From: an uncultured Oscillospiraceae bacterium
GTDB taxonomy: Bacteria > Bacillota_A > Clostridia > Oscillospirales > Acutalibacteraceae
Length of the DNA: 11,598 nucleotides
Direction: 5' to 3'
Assembly: GCA_910589395.1 (NCBI GenBank)
Contig: CAJUTL010000057.1
Span: 254-11,851 of the forward strand
Position numbers and translations under genes: made by a program. Under the pieces are notes generated by a model. That model worked only from the letters and a program-made list of their open reading frames with translations, searched no databases and had not been told where the DNA came from. This document shows positions 1 through 7,110 of this stretch, piece after piece (within the stretch, counting starts at the first letter, position 1; the number at the start of each line of letters is the position of its first letter).

Positions 1-34
1 GCGGTCTATCTCTTGTTTTCGGTTGCTTGCTTCT

Positions 35-513
35 TTACCGTACATGAGCATTCCCTGAAGGATTACAGCATGTTTTTCGATACCGCACTTCCCCATCGTC
101 CCTGTAGATTTCCCGATAGCCCAGCTTTTTGTAAAAACTGTTGGTGCGCCGGTTCCATACCGGTGTTTCCAGGCTCCAGCTGGCGACCTCCGGATAGCTT
201 CGCTCCAGTTCTTCCATCAATTTTTTCCCATAATCTTTTCGAAAAAATGCCGGGTCGATAAAGATCCTGCCGACATACATAGAGGACTTATCGCTTTGAT
301 CCCCAAAACAATGGCGCCGCCCAAAAGCCTGTCCCCTTCTACCGCCGCAAGTAAATGGCCCTCTTCCAGCATTCGCTTGTGCCAGGCGCAGGAATCATAC
401 CCGGAAGGTCCGCCCGGCCCTGCCGCGCCTACGCTCACATCACTGTCAAAGGCAGCTTTTGAGATTTCTGTTAAAAGAGGAATTTGTCTTTCTTCCGCCG
501 GAATCAATTTCAT
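35..513 (-). pseudogene. GNAT-family N-acetyltransferase, split by a one-base frameshift
   Basis: Two overlapping frames together make one GNAT acetyltransferase of about 159 residues. The first frame starts at 513 (MKLIPAEERQ) and gives the first 71 residues, up to GGAIVLG. The rest continues in the -1 frame from about 301 to the stop at 35-37, with the acetyl-CoA-binding region (GRIFIDPAFF, then YGKKLMEELE) and the C-terminal family motif FYKKLGY. The break coincides with a TTTTGGGG run (plus-strand 301-308), so one base seems to be missing. The start codon overlaps the stop of the upstream MerR gene in an ATGA, so the two are co-transcribed and probably translationally coupled. GNAT enzymes move an acetyl group from acetyl-CoA to an amine; the substrate is unknown. 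The shift may be a real mutation, an assembly error in a homopolymer, or (less likely) programmed slippage. The acetyl-CoA loop is less canonical than usual. Confidence 0.75.
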
Positions 514-1517
514 TGTGAAATCTCCTTTGCCTTCTTTCTGACGGGGATCAGCAGATCAAGCTGGTCTATTTTCAGTCCTTCGTAAGGCGTTTCCTGGATA
601 TGGTCGTGAAAATTGAGATGCTCTTCCAGGGAGCCGAACATCACCTCCGGGTCTCCGTTCCCCGAATACTCATACTCGCCGTTTGTGCGCACCCACTCGT
701 CCAGCCAGGCCCATTCGTGGAAATTTCCCATCTGGATCATGTGGGCCGCATAGGTGCCTCCGGCAAAGTGCTTTTTCTGTAAGGGCGGCTCTACCTCCAG
801 CTCCTCTGGGATCGTCACCCAAAATTCGTACCCGTAAAGACCGCTCTCATCCGTGGGGTTCGGATGGTTAAACCCATACATTCTGAGGCCGGGCAGCTTT
901 TCCCACACCCGGTTTTCCCGAATAAAATCAGCAATCATAGCGCCTGCCTTATCCTCCGGCTCCTTTCCGATCACATGAGCGGAAGCTACCGTCGCGGCAG
1001 GCAGGTGCACGATGCGCACATCCTTCATGGTGTTTCTGGTTTGTTCAGCCATAGTAAGCTCCTCCTGCATGATTTGTTTTCTTTCGCTTTGCAGCTGCGT
1101 TGTGGAAAGGGAATTTGCCAGTTCCAGCAGTCTTCCATCGGACAGCAAAACTTCTCCGGCCGGAAGCTGCGCCCGGGATTTCAGCACGATGAGAAATTGA
1201 GACAGAACCTCCCGCACGGCGGTGAGAGCCTTCGCCTCCTCGTCCAGGGAGGCCAGATTTCGCTCCAATACGGCAATGGCGGCGGAAGCCCCCGGATCCT
1301 CCAGGATCTGCCCGATCTCCTTTAAGGAGATTCGCAGCTTTCGCAGCACAAGAATCTGCCGAAGACGGGCTATTTCTCCTTCGCTGTACACACGATAGGC
1401 ATAGCCCTCCTTCCTCACGCTGGAAAGCAGCCCGGTCTTTTCATAATGGCGAAGCATGCGGGCGGATACGCCGTATTCTTTCGATACCTCGGTCACTGTC
1501 AGTAATTCTTCCTTCAT
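510..1517 (-). CDS. MerR-family transcriptional regulator with GyrI-like effector-binding domain
   Basis: The 335-residue protein starts with a typical MerR winged helix (residues 5-72: LLTVTEVSKEYGVSARMLRHYEKTGLL in part, then YRVYSEGEIARL and LKEIGQIL). A charged coiled-coil linker follows (about 77-113), then a GyrI/AraC-type effector-binding domain (about 163-326, with YGYEFWVTIPEE and FAGGTYAAH). This layout is that of multidrug-sensing activators such as BmrR and TipA, which twist promoters with overlong spacers when a ligand binds. The ligand is not known here. The ATG has a GGGGAG site about 5 nt upstream. Its own promoter (1577-1607) has the 19-bp spacer expected of a MerR target, so it is probably autoregulated. 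The only co-transcribed gene is the broken GNAT gene downstream. A family-level call is firm; the effector is not inferable. Confidence 0.93.
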   Translation of the reverse strand: MKEELLTVTEVSKEYGVSARMLRHYEKTGLLSSVRKEGYAYRVYSEGEIARLRQILVLRKLRISLKEIGQILEDPGASAAIAVLERNLASLDEEAKALTAVREVLSQFLIVLKSRAQLPAGEVLLSDGRLLELANSLSTTQLQSERKQIMQEELTMAEQTRNTMKDVRIVHLPAATVASAHVIGKEPEDKAGAMIADFIRENRVWEKLPGLRMYGFNHPNPTDESGLYGYEFWVTIPEELEVEPPLQKKHFAGGTYAAHMIQMGNFHEWAWLDEWVRTNGEYEYSGNGDPEVMFGSLEEHLNFHDHIQETPYEGLKIDQLDLLIPVRKKAKEISQ

Positions 1518-1576
1518 AGCGCTCCCCTTTCCCAGCCGAACAGCGAATTTTTTGCTGCCCGGCTCTGACTGTTTTT

Positions 1577-1607
1577 AGTATAAAGTGCGACATCGTGTTC
1601 GAGTCAA
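1577..1607 (-). promoter_or_regulatory. MerR-type promoter with 19-bp spacer
   Basis: On the minus strand TTGACT (1607-1602) and TATACT (1582-1577) are separated by exactly 19 bp, not the usual 17. MerR activators bind within such long spacers and shorten the effective distance. The central spacer holds only a short dyad (CGA-N2-TCG at 1588-1595). Transcription would start near 1570, about 50 nt before the MerR gene. Confidence 0.75.
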
Positions 1608-1630
1608 GAGAAAAAAAGAAAAATTTTTTG

Positions 1631-1659
1631 AAAAAACCCGGAGGCAAAAAACCTCCGGG
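1631..1659 (-). terminator. Intrinsic terminator of the GNAT-ynbB unit
   Basis: An 8-bp perfect stem (CCCGGAGG at 1637-1644 with CCTCCGGG at 1652-1659) is followed on the minus strand by six T (1636-1631). It lies 8 nt after the ynbB stop codon. Confidence 0.95.
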
Positions 1660-1666
1660 CAAAGTA

Positions 1667-2941
1667 TTACAGGGAGAAAAGGCCTTCCCGCAGCATTTCC
1701 TGGGCAGCCAGCAAAATGCCAAGCTGACCGCTGTGATAATTTAAGCCGCCCTGCATCCACACCGCATAGGGTTCCCGCAGGGGAGCGTCGGCGGAAAGTT
1801 CAATGGAAGAACCAAGGGTAAAGGCACCGGCGGCCATGATCACATCGCTGTCATAGCCCGGCATGGGGCTGGGCTCCGGCACCACGAAGGAATCTACCGG
1901 CGCGCCCTTCTGCACCCCCCGGCAAAAGGCAACCAGGGCTTCTCTGGCGCCAAGCTTTACCACCTGTACAATATCTCCCCGCTTTTCTTCCGGCCCGGGA
2001 GACACGCCATATCCCAGCTCGGAGAAAAGCCCGGCGGCGTATACGGCCGTTTTTACGGCTTCGCCTGCCACATGGGGAGCGTGAAAAGCGCCCAGAAAAA
2101 GCTCCCGGCTTTGCCCCAGCGTACAGCCCAACTCCCGGCCTGTGCCAGGTGTGGTCAGGCGGTAGGCGCAAAGCTCTACCAACTCTTTTTTGCCGGCAAG
2201 ATAGCCTCCGGTAGGGGCGATCCCGCCGCCGGGATTCTTAATGAGCGAGCCCGCCATAAGATCCGCGCCATAAGAAGCGGGCTCTTCCCGCTGGGTAAAT
2301 TCGCCGTAGCAATTATCCACCATAATGATGCAGCCCGGCGCTTTCCGTCTGACAAGCTCCGCCATTTTTCCGATCTCCTCCACCGTGAGAGAGGGCCGCA
2401 GGCTGTAGCCCCTGGAACGCTGGATATAGACCATTTTATAGGAGGAAGAGACCGCGCTTTCTATGGCGGCATAGTCCGGCGTGCCGTCCGGCAAAAGTTC
2501 TACCTGTTCATAGGAAATTCCAAACTCCTTGAGAGAGCCCGGCTCTTCCCTGCCGTTCATGCCGATCACGCCCTGAATGGTATCATAGGGAGTTCCGGTC
2601 AAACAGAGCATTTTATCGCCGGGACGAAGGAGGCCGAAGAGCGCCACCGTCAGGGTATGGGTGCCGCTGACAAAATTCCAGCGCACCAAGGCGTCTTCCG
2701 CTCCCAGCGCATCGGCATATACCTGATCCAGCACCTCGCGGCCGCGATCTCCGTACCCATAGCCGGTACTGCCGGCAAAATGGCTTTCGCTGACGCCAGC
2801 CCGCTGAAAAGCGGCCAGCATCTTCTGCTGGTTATACCGCTGTATTTTCTCAATTTCCTTCAGGCGGGAAGCAATCTTTTCTTCCACCCGGCCTGACAGC
2901 TCCTGAAGTTTTTGATCGATATCAAAATAAGGATAGATCAA
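1667..2941 (-). CDS. ynbB: Aluminium-resistance / methionine gamma-lyase-like PLP-dependent protein
   Basis: The 424-residue protein belongs to the PLP fold-type I family (Met_gamma_lyase / aluminium resistance, B. subtilis YnbB). Visible landmarks are the substrate-side STGYGYGDRGRE (58-69), NFVSGTHT (89-96), the PLP aspartate in MVDNCYGEF (D209), and the Schiff-base lysine in GSLIKNPGGG (K235). The length matches the family. The start is a TTG at 2939-2941: the next codons match the family N-terminus, a GGGAG site sits upstream, and a stop codon closes the frame just before it. Family members are annotated as C-S lyases acting on methionine or cystathionine-like substrates, but the true reaction is poorly established. 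It lies 28 nt after the GNAT gene and ends in a terminator, so the two form one unit. The family is certain; the substrate is inferred. Confidence 0.93.
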   Translation of the reverse strand: MIYPYFDIDQKLQELSGRVEEKIASRLKEIEKIQRYNQQKMLAAFQRAGVSESHFAGSTGYGYGDRGREVLDQVYADALGAEDALVRWNFVSGTHTLTVALFGLLRPGDKMLCLTGTPYDTIQGVIGMNGREEPGSLKEFGISYEQVELLPDGTPDYAAIESAVSSSYKMVYIQRSRGYSLRPSLTVEEIGKMAELVRRKAPGCIIMVDNCYGEFTQREEPASYGADLMAGSLIKNPGGGIAPTGGYLAGKKELVELCAYRLTTPGTGRELGCTLGQSRELFLGAFHAPHVAGEAVKTAVYAAGLFSELGYGVSPGPEEKRGDIVQVVKLGAREALVAFCRGVQKGAPVDSFVVPEPSPMPGYDSDVIMAAGAFTLGSSIELSADAPLREPYAVWMQGGLNYHSGQLGILLAAQEMLREGLFSL

Positions 2942-2969
2942 TTTTGTTCTCTCCCTCTCTACCGCTGGG

Positions 2970-3701
2970 TCACTTTTGGGAGTAGACCCAGGTGTCTGTT
3001 TTCACATACCCAAGTTTTTTATAAAATTCCTGGTTCTTTTCCTTTTCCCGAAACACATACAGTGTTTTTCCGGGAAAGCAGCCCTCCACTCTGCGAACCA
3101 GGCCGGAGCCGATCCCTTGACGGCGGAACCCGGGAGCCACAGCCAGCGCAGATAAAACAGCAGCTTCCTTACTGATGGAGGATACCAGTGCGCAGCCGGA
3201 GAGCTCGCTGCCAGAATATTCCGTCAGAACCAAAGCCGCCTTATGCCGCAGCTTGTGAGAAAGATCCAAATAAAAGGGCTCAAATTCCTCCAGCATACCG
3301 GTTTCCTCCAACAGCCCAAAAATCTCCCGGATATTCACGACATAGGGATCGAAAAAGGCCTCTTCCCCAGGTTTAGTCTGTTTTTTCAGAACATCACCGG
3401 AATCGGAAACGGGCAGAGAGAGTGCCTCCGCATTGCGCACGGCGCATAAGATTGCCTGTGGACCCACTGCCCGCAGGAATTCTTTCGTTTCCTCCACATG
3501 CAGCACAGTGCCGGAGATCACCATCAGGCCGTCAGATTGGCAGAACACCGTGTCTGACTCTGTATCTACCCAAAAGCAGGAAAAGCCCTTATCAAAGCCA
3601 TAGGCTAAAGCGATCCCGGCGATCTTACAGCCGAAGGGGGTTTTCTCACAGAGGCGCAGCAGCTGCTTTTGTTCTTTTTCCTGTTCCACCAATGAAAGCA
3701 T
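2970..3701 (-). CDS. GNAT-family N-acetyltransferase with extra N-terminal domain
   Basis: The 243-residue protein has a C-terminal GNAT domain (about 135-243): AVAPGFRRQGIGSGLV (187-201) carries the R-x-x-G-x-G acetyl-CoA loop, and FYKKLGYV (226-233) is the family C-terminal motif. The first 120 residues form a separate region with no motif I recognise; some GNATs carry a second, degenerate GNAT-like half there. The ATG at 3701 has AAAGGA about 6 nt upstream. It is the first gene of a pair with ynbB (28-nt gap). No strong promoter is visible in the 50 nt between the secG terminator and the start; a short dyad GTGCG-C-CGCAC (3729-3739) lies there and could be an operator. The substrate cannot be inferred. 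Confidence 0.88.
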   Translation of the reverse strand: MLSLVEQEKEQKQLLRLCEKTPFGCKIAGIALAYGFDKGFSCFWVDTESDTVFCQSDGLMVISGTVLHVEETKEFLRAVGPQAILCAVRNAEALSLPVSDSGDVLKKQTKPGEEAFFDPYVVNIREIFGLLEETGMLEEFEPFYLDLSHKLRHKAALVLTEYSGSELSGCALVSSISKEAAVLSALAVAPGFRRQGIGSGLVRRVEGCFPGKTLYVFREKEKNQEFYKKLGYVKTDTWVYSQK

Positions 3702-3751
3702 GATTTTTCCTTTCCCAAATCAGACAGCGTGCGCCGCACACCAATCCGTCA

Positions 3752-3782
3752 CATAAAGAAACCGCCCCAAAACGGGGCAGTT
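3752..3782 (-). terminator. Terminator downstream of secG
   Basis: GCCCC (3764-3768) and GGGGC (3774-3778) with a 5-nt loop extend to about 9 bp on the minus transcript by one G·U and three further pairs. A modest TTTCTTTAT tail follows. It lies 57 nt after the secG stop. The tail is imperfect, so some readthrough into the GNAT-ynbB pair is plausible. Confidence 0.75.
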
Positions 3783-3838
3783 CTTTTCAAAAGCAAATCA
3801 AAATTTAGTAAGCCGAACAGCTTCCAAAACGCAGGTGC

Positions 3839-4087
3839 TTAGCCTACGAAATACATCACAATATTTACCACTAAAACAAACACAAAGAACCCAATGGCGA
3901 TCACCTTTGTCCAGCGGGACAAAAACGCGTCGACAGAACGGGCTTTATTCTTGGAAAGGAAGGTATCGGCGCCGCCGGTAACTACACCCACATTCTTCTG
4001 GCTGCCCTCCTGAAGCAGGACAACAATGATAATGGCCAGGGAAAACACCAGCAATACGATGCCAAAAACGATTTCAAGTGCGGTCAT
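3839..4087 (-). CDS. secG: Preprotein translocase subunit SecG
   Basis: The 82-residue protein has the SecG layout: a first membrane segment (about 5-25, ALEIVFGIVLLVFSLAIIIV), the conserved cytoplasmic VLLQEGSQKN stretch (23-32), a loop with GGADTFLSKNKARS (38-51), and a second membrane segment (about 62-81). SecG joins SecY and SecE in the plasma-membrane channel and helps SecA-driven protein export. An AGGAGG site sits 8 nt before the ATG, and a clear sigma-A promoter lies 42 nt further up, so the gene is transcribed on its own. In many Firmicutes secG leads into rnr and smpB; here it is followed by a terminator and an unrelated GNAT gene. Confidence 0.96.
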   Translation of the reverse strand: MTALEIVFGIVLLVFSLAIIIVVLLQEGSQKNVGVVTGGADTFLSKNKARSVDAFLSRWTKVIAIGFFVFVLVVNIVMYFVG

Positions 4088-4128
4088 TTATAATTCCTCC
4101 TGAAATAAACTTCAAAACAGTGCTTATA

Positions 4129-4157
4129 ACTATACCATATTTTCTCAGGCTTTGCAA
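4129..4157 (-). promoter_or_regulatory. secG sigma-A promoter
   Basis: TTGCAA (4157-4152), a 17-bp spacer, and TATAGT (4134-4129) on the minus strand. The start would fall near 4122, giving a leader of about 35 nt with AGGAGG. Confidence 0.85.
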
Positions 4158-4214
4158 GAGCAGAACCGACCTTTTCTAAAAAAATTTCTGTTTTCCGCGT
4201 ATATGCAAAATTCT

Positions 4215-4400
4215 TCCGGCAACAATACTAGCAAGCAACCAAGCTGCGTTTGCATGTCCGAACCCAACGGAACTATCGTCCATCAGGACCGGGGCCTATG
4301 GCCTTGTGTAATATTTCCAAGGGGCCGGGCCTCGGTTGCTCGCCCTTTGGCGCTGACCGGACATAAACCGAGCTTCAGCCAAAGGGCCAGTTTTTTGCCT
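4215..4400 (+). ncRNA. Candidate structured RNA between secG and the nucleotidyltransferase gene
   Basis: This 355-bp gap holds long-range pairing that random DNA should not show. AAGCT/GTTT/ATGTCCG (4241-4260) pairs in order with CGGACAT/AAAC/AGCTT (4358-4375), giving 16 bp with small internal loops. Inside it ACCGGGGCC (4288-4296) pairs with GGCCTCGGT (4328-4336), capped by CCTTG (4302-4306) and CAAGG (4318-4322). GGCAA (4218-4222) can pair with TTGCC (4395-4399) outside. The result is a rod with a central bubble, about 185 nt long and 6S-like in outline. The strand is set by a terminator at 4342-4396. No convincing plus-strand promoter was found (TTGCAA at 4152 with a poor -10 is the best), and a minus-strand RNA or 3' UTR remains possible. 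Confidence 0.4.
4342..4396 (+). terminator. Plus-strand hairpin with T tract
   Basis: GCCCTTTGGC (4342-4351) pairs perfectly over 10 bp with GCCAAAGGGC (4378-4387), then CAG and TTTTTT (4391-4396). The 26-nt loop contains the CGGACAT strand of the rod described for this gap, so rod and terminator compete for the same bases. Confidence 0.6.
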
Positions 4401-4442
4401 TTTTTCAGAACCGGTCGTATCGCCTTTTTTCCACGCCGCGCT

Positions 4443-5363
4443 TTATTTCCACAGCGGAGAAGGATATACGCCCTGCTCCGTCAGAGCACGGATCCCAGCC
4501 ACTACCTGCTCCTTATCCTCTTTATAGGTCACGCCATACCATTTATCGGCAGAGGAAAGTACGCTCACTTCCGCGGAGCAGGAGCCCAGCAGATTTCCAA
4601 CGGTAAACGGCAGAAGGAATTCCGATTTCAGAGGATTCTTCGGCACGTCTTCCCGGAAAAACCGGAGAAAATCCTGTTCCAGCCTGGCAGTAAATCCGGC
4701 GGGGAACCCAAACAGATTCATGGAAACAATGGTATTCTCCGGCAGCGTCACCCAGGTATTGCCCTCGTCCTCCGTATAGGCGATATCCTTTTCTCGCTTT
4801 GCGATGCGAAGGCGCTCTACAATGCCGGTAAGCTTTCCGTTCTCCACCTCGCACACGCCCCGGGAAACAGTGCCGTGCTCCGTCACGGTATTCTTGAGAT
4901 AATAGCCCACCATGGCGCAATCCAGCGGTTCTCCAGCTTTTGCGTTTTTCAGGTAATGATAGATCTTTTCAAAGGCCTCCCGGCCATAGAAATCGTCGGA
5001 ATTGATCACCGCGTAAGGAGAATCCTTCAGGGTACGGGCCGCCACCAGCGTGGCATGAGAGGTTCCCCAGGGTTTCACACGGCCATCGGGAATGGAAAAG
5101 CCCGCGGGGATATCCTCCAGCATTTGAAACACATAGCTTATTTCCATGAATTTCCCCACATTGGGAAATACGGTTTCCTCAAAAGCGGGAAGCAACTCTT
5201 CCTTGATAACGAACAATGCTCTTTGAAAACCGGCCTTTCGCGCGTCATACAGAGAATAATCGATAATTTTTTCCCCAAAAGCGCCAATGGGGTCGATCTG
5301 CTTTAAGCCGCCGTAACGGCTTCCCATTCCTGCTGCCAAAATTACCAATACCGGTTCGCCCAT
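4443..5363 (-). CDS. Sugar nucleotidyltransferase (NDP-sugar pyrophosphorylase family)
   Basis: The 306-residue protein has a nucleotidyltransferase fold: the N-terminal signature LAAGMGSRYGGLKQ (9-22) for NTP binding, KPWGTSHA (97-104) for the base, and the metal-binding VINSDDFYG (119-127). SMNLFGF (214-220) follows the sugar pocket. Such enzymes join a sugar-1-phosphate to an NTP and release pyrophosphate; the exact sugar and nucleotide cannot be read off. It is not a standard GalU or RmlA, since the usual R-x-x-P-x-T-x-x-x-P-K pattern is not kept. It follows the second LCP gene by 53 nt with no terminator or promoter between, so it is probably the third gene of that operon and may supply an activated sugar for the glycopolymer. 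The ribosome site (AAAGGA) is 13 nt from the ATG, longer than usual; no better in-frame start exists. Confidence 0.88.
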   Translation of the reverse strand: MGEPVLVILAAGMGSRYGGLKQIDPIGAFGEKIIDYSLYDARKAGFQRALFVIKEELLPAFEETVFPNVGKFMEISYVFQMLEDIPAGFSIPDGRVKPWGTSHATLVAARTLKDSPYAVINSDDFYGREAFEKIYHYLKNAKAGEPLDCAMVGYYLKNTVTEHGTVSRGVCEVENGKLTGIVERLRIAKREKDIAYTEDEGNTWVTLPENTIVSMNLFGFPAGFTARLEQDFLRFFREDVPKNPLKSEFLLPFTVGNLLGSCSAEVSVLSSADKWYGVTYKEDKEQVVAGIRALTEQGVYPSPLWK

Positions 5364-5416
5364 ACTACTATCACATTCCTTTCGCTGATAAGGGTTATTT
5401 GAGCATAAAGCTTCTG

Positions 5417-7087
5417 CTAAAAATTCACATCGCCATTAGGCGCGCCTTCCTCCCAGCCATCGTCCCCGCCTGTATCCTCGGGAACAGAGACCTCCGGTGT
5501 ACTGTTCCATTCCTCTCCCCCGGAGCTGCTGACAATATCTGAGCTTCCCTCTCCGCCAGAGCTTTCCAGGCCGCCGGAAGAATCGATCCAGCTGCTGGTA
5601 TCATTTCCGGAAGAAGCACTGCTGCTCTCCGGGTTGCTGCTGACATCGTCTCCGCTTGGAAAGCTGGAAATCAAGCCATCGTTGGAATTCGGGTCAGAAT
5701 CACCGGATTCAGCCGGATAGTCCAGGTTGCTGACCCCCAGAACATGCTCGTCTAATACGACATCACTTGGAGAAGCGTCCTCTTCATAAATAAAACGGTT
5801 GATATGGCGGGCCGCTTCCTCCAGGCTATACATATATACCCAGCCGCCTCTTGAATTATAGCCGCCCCGGGCATTTTCGTCTTCGCCGGGTATTGTGATG
5901 CTCTCCATGGTGAAATCAGTGAACATGATGGGGATCATACCCATGATATCCGTAAAATCCAGGCTGGTTTTGCACATGGGCATCAGCTTTCGGATCATTT
6001 CAGGGTACTCGAGCTTGCTTTTGCCCCGCACGCTTTGGATCAGCGCCTTCAGCACATTCTGCTGACGGACACTGCGGACATCATCGCTGTCAAGATACCG
6101 AATACGACCATAGGCCACCGCCTGGTTACCGTTTAAATGATAGGTGCCGCTTTCAAATTCACTGGCATCGGCATAGGCAAAATCTCTGGTGCCATAAATA
6201 TTTTTCAGATAATCCGTATTTACGATCTTCGGAAAATTATCTTCATTGTAGTCTTCGTCCCACTGGCTGTTTTCCTTTTCCTCGGCAACCTCCCGGCTGA
6301 GCGCATAGAGATTTTCGTTGATTGCCTGCGCCTCCGCGCCGGAAATCTCAATATCCACACCACCTACGGCATCTACGATTTTCGCCATCTGCGCAAAATC
6401 CACCGTGACGAAATCTTCAATATTCAGGTCAAAATTGCGGTTCAGCGTTTGAACGGCAAGCTCTGAGCCGCCGTAATAGTACGCATGGGTGATCTTATCG
6501 TCCATATAATAGCTGCCGCCATTGTCATCTTTTAACTGCATGGACACGTTGGAATCCCGCAACACGGAGATCATTTTGATTTTTCCATGCTTGTTATCCA
6601 CAGAAACAATCATGATGGCGTCGGAACGCACCTGGGTTTCATTGGGCCTGGCGTCCACGCCGAACAGAGCGATATTCTTAATGCTGGTATCCATCTGCAC
6701 TTCAGAACGAATTCCCAGCTCTCCTTTATTTTTGCTGATCGTCTCTACCGTCAGGTCCTTCAGAAGATATCCAAACACATAATAAATCACACCGCCCGCC
6801 AAAACAAGCAACACGGCAAGCGTGATCAGGATTGCTTTTTTCGCTTTGCTTCCCTTTTTCTTCTGCCGTTCCAGCTCCTTGAGATCCTCTTTTTTCCGGT
6901 GGGAAGAGGAATAGCTGGAAACATCCTCAAACTGCTGAAGTCCGCCTTGGCGGGGTTCCTCGTAATAGTAATTATCCTGCAAAGGCTCCCTGCGGCGGCG
7001 CGCGCCGTTTTGAGCGCCGCCTTTAGAACCGCTTTTTTTAGAAGACGCCATATGCGCCGGGCCGGGCCGTCCATTCCTGTTACTCAT
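5417..7087 (-). CDS. LCP-family wall glycopolymer ligase with Ser-rich C-terminal tail
   Basis: The 556-residue protein is a LytR-CpsA-Psr protein. A long basic cytoplasmic tail (1-84) contains FEDVSSYSS (53-61); one membrane anchor spans about 85-107; the LCP domain covers about 136-360 outside the cell. Catalytic and lipid-phosphate residues are visible in GVDARP (143-148), RSDAIMIVSVD (154-164) and SVLRDSNV (174-181), with GRIR (327-330) and the R338/R341 pair near the end. Family members transfer undecaprenyl-linked glycopolymers (teichoic acids, capsule) to peptidoglycan. After a second small domain the last 100 residues (about 455-556) are a low-complexity Ser/Gly/Asp/Glu tail. AGGAGG lies 8 nt before the ATG. 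The gene is 23 nt after the other LCP gene, so they share a transcript. Confidence 0.95.
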   Translation of the reverse strand: MSNRNGRPGPAHMASSKKSGSKGGAQNGARRRREPLQDNYYYEEPRQGGLQQFEDVSSYSSSHRKKEDLKELERQKKKGSKAKKAILITLAVLLVLAGGVIYYVFGYLLKDLTVETISKNKGELGIRSEVQMDTSIKNIALFGVDARPNETQVRSDAIMIVSVDNKHGKIKMISVLRDSNVSMQLKDDNGGSYYMDDKITHAYYYGGSELAVQTLNRNFDLNIEDFVTVDFAQMAKIVDAVGGVDIEISGAEAQAINENLYALSREVAEEKENSQWDEDYNEDNFPKIVNTDYLKNIYGTRDFAYADASEFESGTYHLNGNQAVAYGRIRYLDSDDVRSVRQQNVLKALIQSVRGKSKLEYPEMIRKLMPMCKTSLDFTDIMGMIPIMFTDFTMESITIPGEDENARGGYNSRGGWVYMYSLEEAARHINRFIYEEDASPSDVVLDEHVLGVSNLDYPAESGDSDPNSNDGLISSFPSGDDVSSNPESSSASSGNDTSSWIDSSGGLESSGGEGSSDIVSSSGGEEWNSTPEVSVPEDTGGDDGWEEGAPNGDVNF

Positions 7088-7110
7088 GAAAGAGACCTCC
7101 TGTCAGTCTG

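Noticed and set aside
2072..2896. A plus-strand frame of 274 codons opposite ynbB
   Set aside because: It is the mirror of a well-recognised PLP enzyme and shows no motif or ribosome site.
4152..5306. A plus-strand frame of 384 codons opposite the nucleotidyltransferase gene
   Set aside because: It has no ribosome site or family features, is rich in Arg, His and Pro as antisense frames are, and lies opposite a gene with clear motifs.
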